Part shown: one piece after another, positions 15,056 through 24,276 of the stretch
Layout of the letters: each line of letters starts with the position of its first letter
How positions within the stretch are numbered: position 1 is the stretch's first letter
Origin: Bradyrhizobium sp. KBS0727
Lineage (GTDB): Bacteria; Pseudomonadota; Alphaproteobacteria; Rhizobiales; Xanthobacteraceae
Length of the DNA stretch: 64,000 nt
Direction of reading: 5' to 3'
Assembly: GCF_005937885.2 (NCBI RefSeq)
Contig: NZ_CP042176.1
Coordinates: 1,917,501 to 1,981,500, forward strand
Program-made: the position numbers and the translations under genes
The notes under the pieces: model-generated
Databases searched by the model: none
Told to the model about the DNA's origin: nothing
What the model saw: the letters and a program-made list of their open reading frames with translations, nothing else

Positions 15056-17062
15056 TCAGGGCGCCCCGAGTCTTTCCCGGAAGTGGTCGATGGCTTCCGG
15101 ATTGGCCAGCGCCGAAAGATCGCCGGGATCACGATTTTCGAAGACCGCGCGAAGCACCCGCCGCATGATCTTCATGTTGCGGGTTCGCGGCAGGTCGTCG
15201 ACCAGCAGGATCTTTTCCGGGCGATATGACGCGCCCATTCCCCGCACCAGCGCCGAGGACAACTCGTCGGCGAGGCCGTTCGCCGGATCCATACCCGGCA
15301 TCGGCACGCAGGCGCAGACGATCGCCGAGCCTTTCACCGGGTGCGGAATACCGAATATCGCGGCTTCCGCGACTTTTCCCGTGGCGATCAGTATGCCCTC
15401 GAGTTCGGCCGGCCCGGTGCGCTTGCCGGAGATCTTGATGGTGTCGTCGGAACGGCCGAGAATGTAGTAGAGGCCATCGTGCCCGCGCATGGCGAAGTCG
15501 CCATGCACCCACAGATCCGGAATTGTATTCCAGTAGCTCTCGAGATAGCGCGCATCGGCTTTCCAGAGACTTTTGGTGAGGCCGATCGACGCATGGCGCA
15601 ACACCAGTTCGCCGACCTCTCCGGTGGGCAGGCGTTTTCCGGTCATATCGACGATATCGGCGCCGACCCCGAGCGCGGGACGGGAGAACGAGCCGGGGTT
15701 CATCGGATGGTTGGGCGTTCCGGTGAAGATACAACCGCCGACCTCTGTGCCGCCGGAGATATTGATGATCGGTATTTTGCGTTTGCAGACATGGTCAAAG
15801 AACCATCGCCACGGCGTCTCGGTCCAGGCTTCTCCGCCTGACGCCGCGATCCGCAGGCTGGAAAGGTCGTAATTGTCGACCTCCTCGCCATACCGCATCA
15901 GCCCGCGGACGATGGTCGGCGACACCCCGAGATAGCTGACCCGGTGCTCGGCAATCAGGCGCCAGAATCGTCCGGTGTCCGGATAATCCGGCGTGCCTTC
16001 CGCGATCAGGAGGCTGGCGCCGGCAAAGCTCGGAATGCAGGCGCACATCGCGCCGACCATCCAGCCCATGTCGCTGAAAAAGAAAAAGCGGTCGGTCGGT
16101 TTGAAGTCACCGCAGATGATCATATCTCGCGTGACCATCGAGCCGATGAAGCCGATATGGGTCCATATGCAGCCTTTGGGTTCGCCGGTTGTGCCTGACG
16201 TGTAGAGCAGGATGGCCGGATCCTCGGCCTGCATTTCGACCGTGGCGACTTCTCCCTCCTTGCCGGCGACGATGTCGCTCCACCAATGGTCGCGCCCCGC
16301 GCGCATGGGTGTATCGACCTCGATGCCGCCGCGATCGACGACGATCACGTGCCGGACGGACGGAGCCGTCTGCAAAGCTTCGTCGAGCACCGATTTGAGC
16401 GGAGAGGGTACACCACGCCGCCATGTACCATTGGCGGTGATGACGGCCTTGGCCTCGCCATGGTTCAGCCTGGATCGGATCGGGTCCGGCCCGAACCCCG
16501 AAAACAGTGGCATGACGATAGCGCCGAGCTTCAGAATCGCGAAGAACGCCGCGAACGTCTCCGGCAGATTCGGCATGTAGATGGCGACAACGTCGCCTTT
16601 TTCGATGCCGAGGTGGCGCAGGCCACGGGCCAGCCGATCGACATCGCCGGCAAATTCGCCGTAGGTCAGCGAGCGCCGCTCGCGTCTGTCCTCGCCCTCC
16701 CAGACCAGAAAAGTCTGGTGCCAGACGGCGGTATCGCGGTGCTTGTCGATGCAGTTGAGGACGATATTGGTGGTGCCTCCGACACACCAGCGCGCCCATG
16801 GTTGGCCACGGGAAATATCCAGCATCCGGTCATAGCGGCGATAGAAACGAACGTCGCAAAACTTGAAAACTTCCTCCATCAGCCACGCGGGATCGGCCTC
16901 GGCCCGCGCGGCCAACGCATCGTAATCAGGCTGGTCGGTGGCGCCTAGGAACGCGGTCAGATTACTTTGTTTCACCAGCTCAGAAGGCGGCGTCCACGCA
17001 TATTGCATTGTCGGTCTCGTCATAATTGGCTGTTTCATCGCATCGCGAGCGCGATTTGGCAC
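15056..17062 (-). CDS. Acetyl/acetoacetyl-CoA-synthetase-like acyl-CoA ligase
   Basis: A 668-residue ANL ligase of the acetyl-CoA synthetase type, longer than the 514-residue ligase at 12528. The N-terminal cap (DPAWLMEEVFKFCDVRFYRRYDRMLD, RGQPWARWCVGGTTNI) leads into ILLYTSGTTGEPKG, SDMGWMVGAM, ISGGTEVGG, HGDFAMRGHDG, YILGRSDDTIKISGKRTGPAELE and the C-terminal PRTRNMKIMRR with the catalytic lysine. It forms an acyl-CoA from a short or branched acid and ATP; the exact acid is unknown. The start is uncertain: GTG 17062, ATG 17038 and ATG 17023 are all in frame. The operator 17095-17114 lies 33 bases upstream, between this gene and the divergent hydratase gene. Confidence 0.88.
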   Translation of the reverse strand: MPNRARDAMKQPIMTRPTMQYAWTPPSELVKQSNLTAFLGATDQPDYDALAARAEADPAWLMEEVFKFCDVRFYRRYDRMLDISRGQPWARWCVGGTTNIVLNCIDKHRDTAVWHQTFLVWEGEDRRERRSLTYGEFAGDVDRLARGLRHLGIEKGDVVAIYMPNLPETFAAFFAILKLGAIVMPLFSGFGPDPIRSRLNHGEAKAVITANGTWRRGVPSPLKSVLDEALQTAPSVRHVIVVDRGGIEVDTPMRAGRDHWWSDIVAGKEGEVATVEMQAEDPAILLYTSGTTGEPKGCIWTHIGFIGSMVTRDMIICGDFKPTDRFFFFSDMGWMVGAMCACIPSFAGASLLIAEGTPDYPDTGRFWRLIAEHRVSYLGVSPTIVRGLMRYGEEVDNYDLSSLRIAASGGEAWTETPWRWFFDHVCKRKIPIINISGGTEVGGCIFTGTPNHPMNPGSFSRPALGVGADIVDMTGKRLPTGEVGELVLRHASIGLTKSLWKADARYLESYWNTIPDLWVHGDFAMRGHDGLYYILGRSDDTIKISGKRTGPAELEGILIATGKVAEAAIFGIPHPVKGSAIVCACVPMPGMDPANGLADELSSALVRGMGASYRPEKILLVDDLPRTRNMKIMRRVLRAVFENRDPGDLSALANPEAIDHFRERLGAP

Positions 17063-17094
17063 GGAACAGAGTTGTGTTCGACTGATCTGGGAGT

Positions 17095-17114
17095 ATTCTA
17101 ACAGATGTTAGAAT
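17095..17114. promoter_or_regulatory. Operator ATTCTAACA-N2-TGTTAGAAT between divergent genes
   Basis: Perfect 20-bp palindrome with 9-base arms and centre GA, the longest of the three sites. It sits 33 bases from the start of the ligase at 17062 (minus strand) and 17 bases from the preferred start of the hydratase gene at 17131. Binding there would block both promoters. Confidence 0.78.
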
Positions 17115-17130
17115 TTACGGAAGCATGGAA

Positions 17131-17916
17131 ATGCCTGAAAAAGAACCTGTCCGTTATGCTGTCGTTGATGGTGTCGCGACCATCACCATCGACCGGCCGG
17201 AGCGAAAGAACGCACTGTCTGTCGAGGCGATGAACGGCCTGACCGACGCGTGGGCTCGCCTCGAGAAGGACCGGTCGGCGCGCGTCGTCGTTTTGACGTC
17301 GTCGGATTGCGGGGTATTTTCCGCGGGCCTCGACCTCAAGCAGGCCGCCGAGATCAGGGCGCGTGACGGCGTCGATATCCTGACACTGATGCGCGATCCC
17401 ATGCAGACCGCCATGCGGTCGGTGTCGAAGCCGATCATCGCCGCAATGACGGGATCCCTGATGGCCGGCGGGATGTTGCTCGCGCTCAAATCCGATTTGC
17501 GGGTGGGATTGCGCGGGACGCGCGCCGGTATTACCGAAGTCAGAATGGGGCGCGGGACGCCCTGGGCGGTCCCGCTGTTGTGGATGCTGCCGCAGCCCTT
17601 GCTGATGGAATTGGTGCTCACGGGTGAGACCATGCCGATCGAGCGGCTGGCCGAACACGGTTTCGTCAATTATCTGGAAGACACGCCGGATTCGGTTCGG
17701 AGCCGAGCTCTTCAATTGGCCCGCAAGATCGTTGAGGGGGCGCCTTTGTCGGTGAAAGCGGCGAAGGGTAGCGTGCTCGCGGCAATGGACCTCGGTTATG
17801 AAAAAGGATTGATCGAGGCCGATCGCCTTCATGTCGAGACCTACGCCAGTCTCGATGCCATCGAGGGTCCGAGAGCCTTTGCGGAAAAGCGTAAGCCGGT
17901 GTGGCAGGGTAGATAG
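17131..17916 (+). CDS. Enoyl-CoA hydratase/isomerase family protein
   Basis: A 261-residue crotonase-fold protein. It shows TITIDRPERKNALS, the oxyanion loop FSAGLDLKQAAEI, TGSLMAGGMLLAL, and keeps acidic residues at both catalytic positions (AGITEVRMGRG and LLMELVLTGE), so hydration of an enoyl-CoA is plausible; the C terminus EGPRAFAEKRKPVW is the normal family end. ATG 17131 is preferred to ATG 17125 because GGAAG at 17119-17123 is then seven bases away instead of one. The gene is divergent from the ligase at 15056 across the palindromic operator and converges on the TetR gene. Confidence 0.85.
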   Translation: MPEKEPVRYAVVDGVATITIDRPERKNALSVEAMNGLTDAWARLEKDRSARVVVLTSSDCGVFSAGLDLKQAAEIRARDGVDILTLMRDPMQTAMRSVSKPIIAAMTGSLMAGGMLLALKSDLRVGLRGTRAGITEVRMGRGTPWAVPLLWMLPQPLLMELVLTGETMPIERLAEHGFVNYLEDTPDSVRSRALQLARKIVEGAPLSVKAAKGSVLAAMDLGYEKGLIEADRLHVETYASLDAIEGPRAFAEKRKPVWQGR

Positions 17917-17975
17917 ACGGCACGGCCTCAAGCAAACAAGGCTTCAAGCAAATACGCAGGTGGCCTGCGACTTCG

Positions 17976-18716
17976 CTAGGCTTTCCTGACGCCTTCGAAG
18001 ATCAGTAGCTCCGTTCGGCGCGCCAGCTTGATCACGGCATCCTGGCTCCCCAGTCTGAACCACTCGATCGTCCAATTCAGCGCGCCGATGACAAACATGC
18101 GCAACGGAACGATTTCGATATCGGCTCGCAGCTCTCCCGCGCGACGGGCGTCCAGAAACAGCCGATCCCAATATTTCGCATAAGCGCGCCGCAGCGGCCG
18201 GTGCGGCTTCTTCAGGTGCTCCGGCAACTGGCCGTAAATGCGGATATTCGCCGACGTGAAATCGCTGGTTTCGAGTAACGCGACAAGATGTGCCTCGATG
18301 GCCAGTCCGATCCGACGCCGGTGAGAGGCCGTACCGGCCTGCTTCACCGCGGTTTTCACTGATTCGAAGACGTGACGCAGCCCTCGGTCGAGGACTTCAT
18401 CGAGAATGGCTTCCTTCGAGTCGAAATAATAATAGATGCTGCCGGCCTTGATTTTGGCCACTGAAGCAATTTGGCGTAACGTCGTCGCGGAAAAGCCCTG
18501 CCGGCCAAACAACTTTGCCGCGGCCTCCAATATCGCATCGCGTGATTTTTCGGATTTTGACGCGGATATCGGCGGCGCGGGAGTCTGCTTCCGGCTCTTC
18601 ACGTCAGCCCGCAAGCTTTGCTTCAACGCCCGCGAGGGCGCCTTGGAGCGCACAGCATTTGGTTTAGCGCGACGGCGATTGTCCAAGGCCAACGATGGCC
18701 GCTGTGTGATCTTCAT
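17976..18716 (-). CDS. TetR/AcrR-family transcriptional repressor
   Basis: A 246-residue regulator. After a basic N-terminal tail of about 55 residues comes the TetR helix-turn-helix domain: RDAILEAAAKLFGRQGFSAT, TLRQIASVAKIKAGSIYYYF, SKEAILDEVL. The C-terminal ligand-binding domain (about residues 115-246) has the usual alpha-helical character. Given that its neighbours on both sides are acyl-CoA genes and that the three TTCTAACA-N2-TGTTAGAA sites are all within 8 kb, it is the best candidate to bind those operators and to respond to an acyl-CoA. No copy of that operator was seen before its own start, so autoregulation is not supported. The true start may be an internal codon closer to the HTH domain. 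Confidence 0.85.
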   Translation of the reverse strand: MKITQRPSLALDNRRRAKPNAVRSKAPSRALKQSLRADVKSRKQTPAPPISASKSEKSRDAILEAAAKLFGRQGFSATTLRQIASVAKIKAGSIYYYFDSKEAILDEVLDRGLRHVFESVKTAVKQAGTASHRRRIGLAIEAHLVALLETSDFTSANIRIYGQLPEHLKKPHRPLRRAYAKYWDRLFLDARRAGELRADIEIVPLRMFVIGALNWTIEWFRLGSQDAVIKLARRTELLIFEGVRKA

Positions 18717-18818
18717 TTTCAGGCCGACTCCGGTGCGAATTATTGGCGCAGGCCGATCACGCAGTCAATCAAGCAAAGGCTTATTCCGGGATGGCATATG
18801 TGCTTCGAAGGCGATCAA

Positions 18819-19562
18819 TCAGGCTTTCTCGCTTCGCAGCAAGCGATCGGCGACCGACATCGCCTTCTTGGTCTGCTTTGCGGGCGAAGGGCTCGCGATG
18901 CTCGCGTGCTCGTCCCAGAAGCCGTTACAAACGAAGCGCATGTAGGCGTTCGTGACGAAATCCGGCAACTCCCGGATGGAGCCGTTCGATCGCGCGAAGC
19001 GACTCGAGAGATACTTTCGGGCTCCCATCAACATAAAGGCGAGAACTTCGTATTCGCGAGCATCTACCGCGCGCGCATCGCCGGCATCGGCGGCGCGTTG
19101 CAGTACGCGCTGGTAGCCGCGCGCGATAACGTCGATGTGCTGCTGAAACGCTTCCGGTGAGAACAGCTCGGACTCGTAGAGGATGCGGTAGAATTCGGGT
19201 CGCTTCAGCAGGTAGGCGAAGTAGGCTTCGAACCGCAGCTTCTCGCGCGCCGCATCGTTGGCTGCATGCGACGAGCGTCCGTTGATGAAGGCGAGCATCT
19301 CGTTGCTCATGCTCGGCAGCAACTGATCGAAAAGGTCCTGCCGCGAATCGAAATAGTTGTAGAATGTGCCCTGGGCAACGCCGGCCCGCCGCGTGATGGT
19401 CGATACCATGGCAGCTGAATAGCCGACTTCGCCGACCACCTTCGCAGCAGCCTCGAGCAGGGCCGTGCGGATCTGGCTCTGCTTCTGCGCGCGCGTCAGT
19501 TTCTGCGCTTTTCCCAGCTTCTTAACGAGGGTCAGCTTTCGTTTCCGCCGTTCAGGCTTCAC
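18819..19562 (-). CDS. TetR/AcrR-family transcriptional regulator
   Basis: A 247-residue regulator with a lysine-rich N terminus (about 20 residues) and a clear TetR HTH: IRTALLEAAAKVVGEVGYSA, MVSTITRRAGVAQGTFYNYF, SRQDLFDQLL. The ligand-binding domain follows (FEAYFAYLLKRPEFYRILYE). It is downstream of and on the same strand as the Rieske oxygenase gene. It may control the Rieske/ligase/aldehyde dehydrogenase genes and the divergent liv operon, whose promoters carry TGACT-N4-AGTCA-like sites, but this link is inferred from position only. Confidence 0.85.
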   Translation of the reverse strand: MKPERRKRKLTLVKKLGKAQKLTRAQKQSQIRTALLEAAAKVVGEVGYSAAMVSTITRRAGVAQGTFYNYFDSRQDLFDQLLPSMSNEMLAFINGRSSHAANDAAREKLRFEAYFAYLLKRPEFYRILYESELFSPEAFQQHIDVIARGYQRVLQRAADAGDARAVDAREYEVLAFMLMGARKYLSSRFARSNGSIRELPDFVTNAYMRFVCNGFWDEHASIASPSPAKQTKKAMSVADRLLRSEKA

Positions 19563-19759
19563 CGTCGGAACTCCGAATTTGATATTGACTGTCTACAGCA
19601 AAATGGCTCGCCGGGCAAAAGCCCCGAACGCGGCCTTTTGTGGCTACGGCGGATGGCTCGGCTACGGTGGCCTTTGACACCTGTCTCAATGCCGTGTCGG
19701 CGCCGTCCGCCGGGCCGGAATGCCTGGCGACGGGGGCCGCAGAACCATGGCTTCGCAGG

Positions 19760-20929
19760 CTATCCAGGAGCGGCCGGGGCTTCCTTCAAACCCAGGTGCG
19801 ATCGCATCTTGTGGTGGTAGTGCGTCAAGCCGGGTTCGTTGCGGCCGAACGTGATATAGCTTTGGGCGTTGGACCGGAAGCCGCGCTGCATGGCGATGCA
19901 TACCGGAAAGTCCTCGTGTTCAACGGTCGCCAGCAGCAACTCCATGTTCTTGTCCCAATATCTTCTTGCCTTCTCGGTGGTCGCCGGCTCGGGCGAGTAG
20001 AGGGCTGCTTCTGCGATGCACTGCTCCGTCGAGAGGCCCTCGGGGAAGGATCGCCAGGTCTCGACATGGTCGCCTTGCCAGACGATCAGGGTATTTGGAA
20101 ACAGCAGATAGATGATGGCCGAATGCTTCAGAAGATCCCATTCCGATTCGGGCTTGTCCCGCAGCTCGAGCAGGCTGCGGCGAGGCAGAATAAAGCGACC
20201 ATTGCGCCCGAAGGCGTCGAAGACGTTGATATTGGGCTGGAAGATCGATGCCACGGTCTGACGGTGGAGGGTGCCGATGTGCCAGGTTTCGAGGAACGTA
20301 TCGATCACGAGCTTCCAGTTCATCGGCTTGTGCAGGTCGGATGTCTGGTAGTGGGAGGAAGTCTCGAGCTTGTAGGAGGCGAGTTCGGGCCCGAGCCCCT
20401 GAAGGAGATCGTCCGCGTCGATGTCGGACCCGGGCGAGGTCTTGACCCAGATGATCCCGTGCTGCTCCGTGGCCGGGAGCGGCACCAGGCTGCCGTTGTC
20501 GGCCGAGATGTCCGGGAAAGCGTCAGAAGGCCCGCGGGAGCGTAGCCGCCCCTCCAGATCGTAGCTCCAGGCGTGATAGGGGCACACGAACATCTTCTTG
20601 CCCGACCCGCAGCCTTGGGCGACCTGTGAACCGCGATGCCGGCAGACGTTGAGAAAGGCCCGCACCTTTCCCTCGGCATTGCGCGTAACCAGGACCGGCA
20701 CGCCGGAAAGTTCGTCGGTCACGTAGTCGCCCGGATTCGGTATGCGTGACGACAGACACATCACAAGCGGGTGGTCGCGGAACAGCTGTTGCTGCTCCAG
20801 CCGTGCCTGATCCATGCAGATGTAGTCGGAAATGGGATTGCGATAGATGTTGTCGCCCATCGAGGTGGACCTTTTATCGTACAAATCGAAGACACGTTTG
20901 ATCAGCTCTACCTGCGTTGTATGTTGCAT
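19760..20929 (-). CDS. Rieske non-haem iron oxygenase, alpha subunit
   Basis: A 389-residue ring-hydroxylating-oxygenase alpha chain. The Rieske [2Fe-2S] ligands are Cys96, His98 (NVCRHRGSQ) and Cys116, His119 (FVCPYHAW). The mononuclear iron site is in NWKLVIDTFLETWHIGTLH with His217 and His222 and Glu214 at the bridging acid position. It hydroxylates or demethylates an aromatic or aliphatic substrate using O2 and electrons from a reductase; no ferredoxin or reductase gene lies nearby, so electrons must come from elsewhere. ATG 20929 is chosen because GAGGA precedes it by five bases; the in-frame start at 21034 would overlap the neighbouring gene. It lies in a minus-strand run with a binding protein and acyl-CoA ligase. 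Confidence 0.88.
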   Translation of the reverse strand: MQHTTQVELIKRVFDLYDKRSTSMGDNIYRNPISDYICMDQARLEQQQLFRDHPLVMCLSSRIPNPGDYVTDELSGVPVLVTRNAEGKVRAFLNVCRHRGSQVAQGCGSGKKMFVCPYHAWSYDLEGRLRSRGPSDAFPDISADNGSLVPLPATEQHGIIWVKTSPGSDIDADDLLQGLGPELASYKLETSSHYQTSDLHKPMNWKLVIDTFLETWHIGTLHRQTVASIFQPNINVFDAFGRNGRFILPRRSLLELRDKPESEWDLLKHSAIIYLLFPNTLIVWQGDHVETWRSFPEGLSTEQCIAEAALYSPEPATTEKARRYWDKNMELLLATVEHEDFPVCIAMQRGFRSNAQSYITFGRNEPGLTHYHHKMRSHLGLKEAPAAPG

Positions 20930-21023
20930 GGGTCCTCGCGCTATGCCGAGCGCCGCAAGCGGCGCCATTTCCTTCATTGATCCTGCCGCGGCGACGCTCT
21001 GAGGCGTCGTCGGGCAACTTTCT

Positions 21024-22211
21024 TCACTTCGCAACGGCCACGCTGTCGGGGAGCCGGGCCCAACGTCCCTTTTCGACCCGATAGATCACCGCCTCGTGCG
21101 ACGAAACATGCTCTGTCGTGGAGAAGCCCTGCGGCGGACCGCCGAAGATGTCCTGGTAGTTGCGGATCTTCTCCATCCCTTCGACAAGTTTCTGCGTCGT
21201 GAGGTCCGGTCCGGCGTTCTCGATCGCCTTCACGGTCAGGTCGATGATGACCTGGCCAAGTGCCGCCTGAATGGTCGGGTCGATGTTGTAGCGGCTCTTG
21301 TATCGGGTGATCCACGCCGCTGCCGCCGGCCGTGCGCTTTCCGGGTAGGGGGCGTCGAAGAAGCCGGCGGTATAGTAGCCCTCGGTGGTGCCGCCCTGAA
21401 CGCCCGAGATAGCGAGATCGTAGCTTGCGGAGGTTCCGATCATGTCGACGTCCCATCCCATCTTGCGGGCGGCAGAATACGGAATGACGGTATCCCGCAC
21501 GATCGTGCCCATCGCGATCAGGTCGCAGTTGGCCGCACGCAACTTCGTCAGCTGCGCGGTAAAATCCTGATCGGTGGGCTTGTGCGTCGTGACCTCGGCG
21601 AATTTCATTCCCATCGCGTCGAGCTCGGCCTTGGCGCCGTTGAACACCTCGCTGCCGAAATCCGTGTCCTGGTGCATGGCGCACACGGTCTTCTTGCCCT
21701 TCTTCTCCACCATGTATTTGACAGCCACGCGGATCTGATCCGAGTACGGCGCGTAGATCGCGAATTTCAGCGGGTGGAAGGGTTTCGACATCGAATCCGC
21801 CCACGAAATCGGAAAGATGTTTGGAACGCCGGCCTTGAGTTGCTCGGGCAGAACAGCATTGTTCTGCGGCGTGCCGAGATTTCCGATCATCGCGAACACG
21901 CCGTCGCGGTTGATCAGCTTATTCGCCGCCTGGACCGCTTTCGGCACCTGGTAGCCGGTATCCTCGACCACCAGCCGCAGCTTTCGTCCGTTGATGCCGC
22001 CGGTTTCGTTGACTTCATCGATGCGCATCCGGATCGCGTTGACCACGCCGACGCTGAAGCTGGCAGCGACGCCGGACAGGTCGGCGTGCATTCCGAGCAC
22101 GACTTCGTCCTTCGTGACACCTTGCGTTCTCCAGGTCACTTCCTGCGCATGGAGCGCGGTGGAAGCGTTCAGCGCGGTGACCAGGCCTAAGATCAAGGAT
22201 GTTGTTCTCAT
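21024..22211 (-). CDS. ABC transporter substrate-binding protein, branched-chain amino acid type
   Basis: A 395-residue periplasmic binding protein of the Leu/Ile/Val (peripla_BP_6) family. A signal peptide (residues 1 to about 22, ending ALHA) precedes VVLGMHADLSGVAASFSVGVVNAIRMRIDEVNETGGINGRKL, the normal first lobe. Members in such catabolic clusters often bind aromatic or aliphatic carboxylates instead of amino acids. It sits between the Rieske oxygenase and the long-chain-type ligase on the minus strand and is the likely partner of the livHMGF transporter at 28334-31817, which has no binding protein of its own. Confidence 0.88.
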   Translation of the reverse strand: MRTTSLILGLVTALNASTALHAQEVTWRTQGVTKDEVVLGMHADLSGVAASFSVGVVNAIRMRIDEVNETGGINGRKLRLVVEDTGYQVPKAVQAANKLINRDGVFAMIGNLGTPQNNAVLPEQLKAGVPNIFPISWADSMSKPFHPLKFAIYAPYSDQIRVAVKYMVEKKGKKTVCAMHQDTDFGSEVFNGAKAELDAMGMKFAEVTTHKPTDQDFTAQLTKLRAANCDLIAMGTIVRDTVIPYSAARKMGWDVDMIGTSASYDLAISGVQGGTTEGYYTAGFFDAPYPESARPAAAAWITRYKSRYNIDPTIQAALGQVIIDLTVKAIENAGPDLTTQKLVEGMEKIRNYQDIFGGPPQGFSTTEHVSSHEAVIYRVEKGRWARLPDSVAVAK

Positions 22212-22268
22212 CGCGGTTCCTCCCAGGGGTTTTTGTCAGTTTCGTTCGATTTTCTGTCCGTGTTTTGC

Positions 22269-24119
22269 CTAGTACATTGCGTCGATGAGCGTTCTGTACT
22301 TCTCATTGACGAATTTTCGCTTCAGCTTCATAGTCGGTGTCAGTTCGTCGTCCTCGGCCGTCAGCAGCTGGTCGATAAGAGCGAACCGCTTGATGGTTTC
22401 GACGCGCGCGAAGTTCTTGTTCACTTTGTCGATCTCGCTCTGGATCAGGCCTTGCACTTCCCTGGCCGCACACAGCGACGCGTAGTTGGTGAACGGCACG
22501 GCATGGTCCTGCGCGTATTTCACGACGTTGTCGTGATCGATCATGATGAGGCAGCTCAGATATTTTCGCTTGTCGCCGATGACGACCGCGTCCGCGATGA
22601 ATGGTGAGAACTTCAGCTGGTTCTCGATCTCCGAGGGCGTGATGTTCTTGCCACCGGCGGTTACGATGATGTCCTTCATCCGGTCGGTGATCTTGACGTA
22701 ACCGTCGTCATCGATCTCGCCGACGTCGCCGGTATGCAGCCAGCCATCCACGACCGTCTCGGCTGTCTTGGTGTCGTTGTTGAGATAGCCGAGGAATATG
22801 TGTGGACCTTGCACCAGTATCTCGTTCTGCGGGGACAGCATGACCTGAGTGCCGGGCAGGGCGGTGCCCACCGTGCCGAGCTTCTTGCGCTTAGGCATTA
22901 CCGTGGAAATGCCGGTATTCTCGGTCTGGCCGTAGATCTCGCGCATTTCCAGTCCCAAAGCGAGATACCAGTTGATGAGATCGGGCGAGATTGGCGCCGC
23001 ACCGGTCCCGAGGATGCGCGTGCGGCGCAAGCCGAGATAGACCTTGATGTTGTGCAGGACGAGCTTGTCGGCGACCCAGAACGCGGCGTTCAGGTGCCAC
23101 GGGATTGCTTCTTCCGCCAGGCTGCGTCGCGCCCTCGCTTTGCCGACGGCGATCGCCGCATCGTACGCGGCCTTTCCGAAGATGGTTGCATCGGACATCC
23201 TGATGGTGACGTCGGAATAGAATTTTTCCCAGATCCGGGGCACCGCGAAGAACCATGTCGGGGAAACCTCGCGCGCATTCTCGGGGACGGCATCCAGGCT
23301 TTCGATGAAGTTGATCACGGCGCCGGTCCTGAGCGGATAGAACACACTGAACTTTCGCTCGGCGATGTGACAGAGCGGCAGGAAGGAAAGCAGTTCGTCT
23401 CCCGGTTCGCTCTCGCAGAAGACGTCGGCGCTCGCGATATGAAACATGATGTTGCGGTGGCAGATCATCGCGCCTTTCGGCGGTCCCGTCGTGCCGGATG
23501 TGTAAATAAGCACCGCGAGATCTTCCGGCCCCGCCAGCTCGAGTTCGCGCACCCATATCTCGGGATTGGATCTCTCGTATTCAGCACCAAGCTGCAGCAA
23601 CCGGTCAAAGGAGATGACCTGGTCGTCGCTGAATCGGAGTAGCCCTTCCATGTCATAGACGATGATCTTGATGAGCGAGGGACAGTTCGCGCGGGCGACG
23701 AGTATCTTGTCGAGCTGTTCCTCGTTCTCGGCAAAGAAGAACCTGGTCCGGCTGTCATTGACGATATATTCGACCTGCTTGGTGGAGTCGGTGGTGTAGA
23801 TGCCGTTGGTGACGCCGCCGACACCGAGCGTGCCCATGTCGGTATAGAGCCACTCCGGAATGTTCTCGGAAATGATCGAGACGACATCGCCGCGGTTCAG
23901 TCCGAGGCTCTTGAGGCCGAGGCCGGCGAGTTTGGATCGTTGTCCGTATTGCGACCACGTGATCGGGGTCCAGATGCCAAATTCCTTTTCACGCATCGCG
24001 ACAGCATTGTCGCGCTGCTGCACCTTCGACCAGAACAGCTTCGGTACCGTGTCGCAGCCATCGACGTGAACTGAGGCGTCGTCGGCCGGGGAAGGCATTT
24101 GCTTGGGCGGCGCGAGCAT
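22269..24119 (-). CDS. Long-chain-type acyl-CoA synthetase (AMP-forming)
   Basis: A 616-residue ANL ligase of the long-chain/FAA-like branch. It shows VLIYTSGTTGPPKGAMICHRN, FLPLCHIAERKFSVFYPL, a central insertion around IWEKFYSDVTIRM, EIYGQTENTGIS, GWLHTGDVGEIDDDGY and ITDRMKDIIVTAGGKNITPSEIE, with a C-terminal TPTMKLKRKFV that carries the catalytic lysine. This branch differs clearly from the ligases at 12528 and 15056. The ATG at 24119 is the start. A TGGTT-N4-AATCA inverted repeat lies about 100 bases upstream (24222-24235). It likely activates the acid imported by the adjacent binding protein. Confidence 0.88.
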   Translation of the reverse strand: MLAPPKQMPSPADDASVHVDGCDTVPKLFWSKVQQRDNAVAMREKEFGIWTPITWSQYGQRSKLAGLGLKSLGLNRGDVVSIISENIPEWLYTDMGTLGVGGVTNGIYTTDSTKQVEYIVNDSRTRFFFAENEEQLDKILVARANCPSLIKIIVYDMEGLLRFSDDQVISFDRLLQLGAEYERSNPEIWVRELELAGPEDLAVLIYTSGTTGPPKGAMICHRNIMFHIASADVFCESEPGDELLSFLPLCHIAERKFSVFYPLRTGAVINFIESLDAVPENAREVSPTWFFAVPRIWEKFYSDVTIRMSDATIFGKAAYDAAIAVGKARARRSLAEEAIPWHLNAAFWVADKLVLHNIKVYLGLRRTRILGTGAAPISPDLINWYLALGLEMREIYGQTENTGISTVMPKRKKLGTVGTALPGTQVMLSPQNEILVQGPHIFLGYLNNDTKTAETVVDGWLHTGDVGEIDDDGYVKITDRMKDIIVTAGGKNITPSEIENQLKFSPFIADAVVIGDKRKYLSCLIMIDHDNVVKYAQDHAVPFTNYASLCAAREVQGLIQSEIDKVNKNFARVETIKRFALIDQLLTAEDDELTPTMKLKRKFVNEKYRTLIDAMY

Positions 24120-24221
24120 CGGCTAGCCACCCTGCGCGACAAGCTGAAAGCGAAGATGTGGTGCCTTCATGTCAGCCTCCCAAATTTCGACCATTGGTCT
24201 TGTCGTTCCAATTATGATCGG

Positions 24222-24235
24222 TGGTTCACTAATCA
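24222..24235 (-). promoter_or_regulatory. Imperfect TGRTT-N4-AATCA inverted repeat upstream of the ligase gene
   Basis: TGGTT-CACT-AATCA has 5-base arms with one mismatch. The same 5-4-5 layout occurs as TGACT-N4-AGTCA at 28139-28152 and as a one-arm variant at 27908-27921. TetR-family operators with this shape are known, so it may be the same regulator's site. Evidence is weak because the arms are short. Confidence 0.4.
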
Positions 24236-24276
24236 TTGTCAATCGGAGTAGTTGCGCTTTGCTGCTTCTCTGTCTG

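Noticed and set aside
19640..20545. Plus-strand frame opposite the Rieske oxygenase
   Set aside because: Shadow of the oxygenase codons; no domain, no ribosome-binding site.
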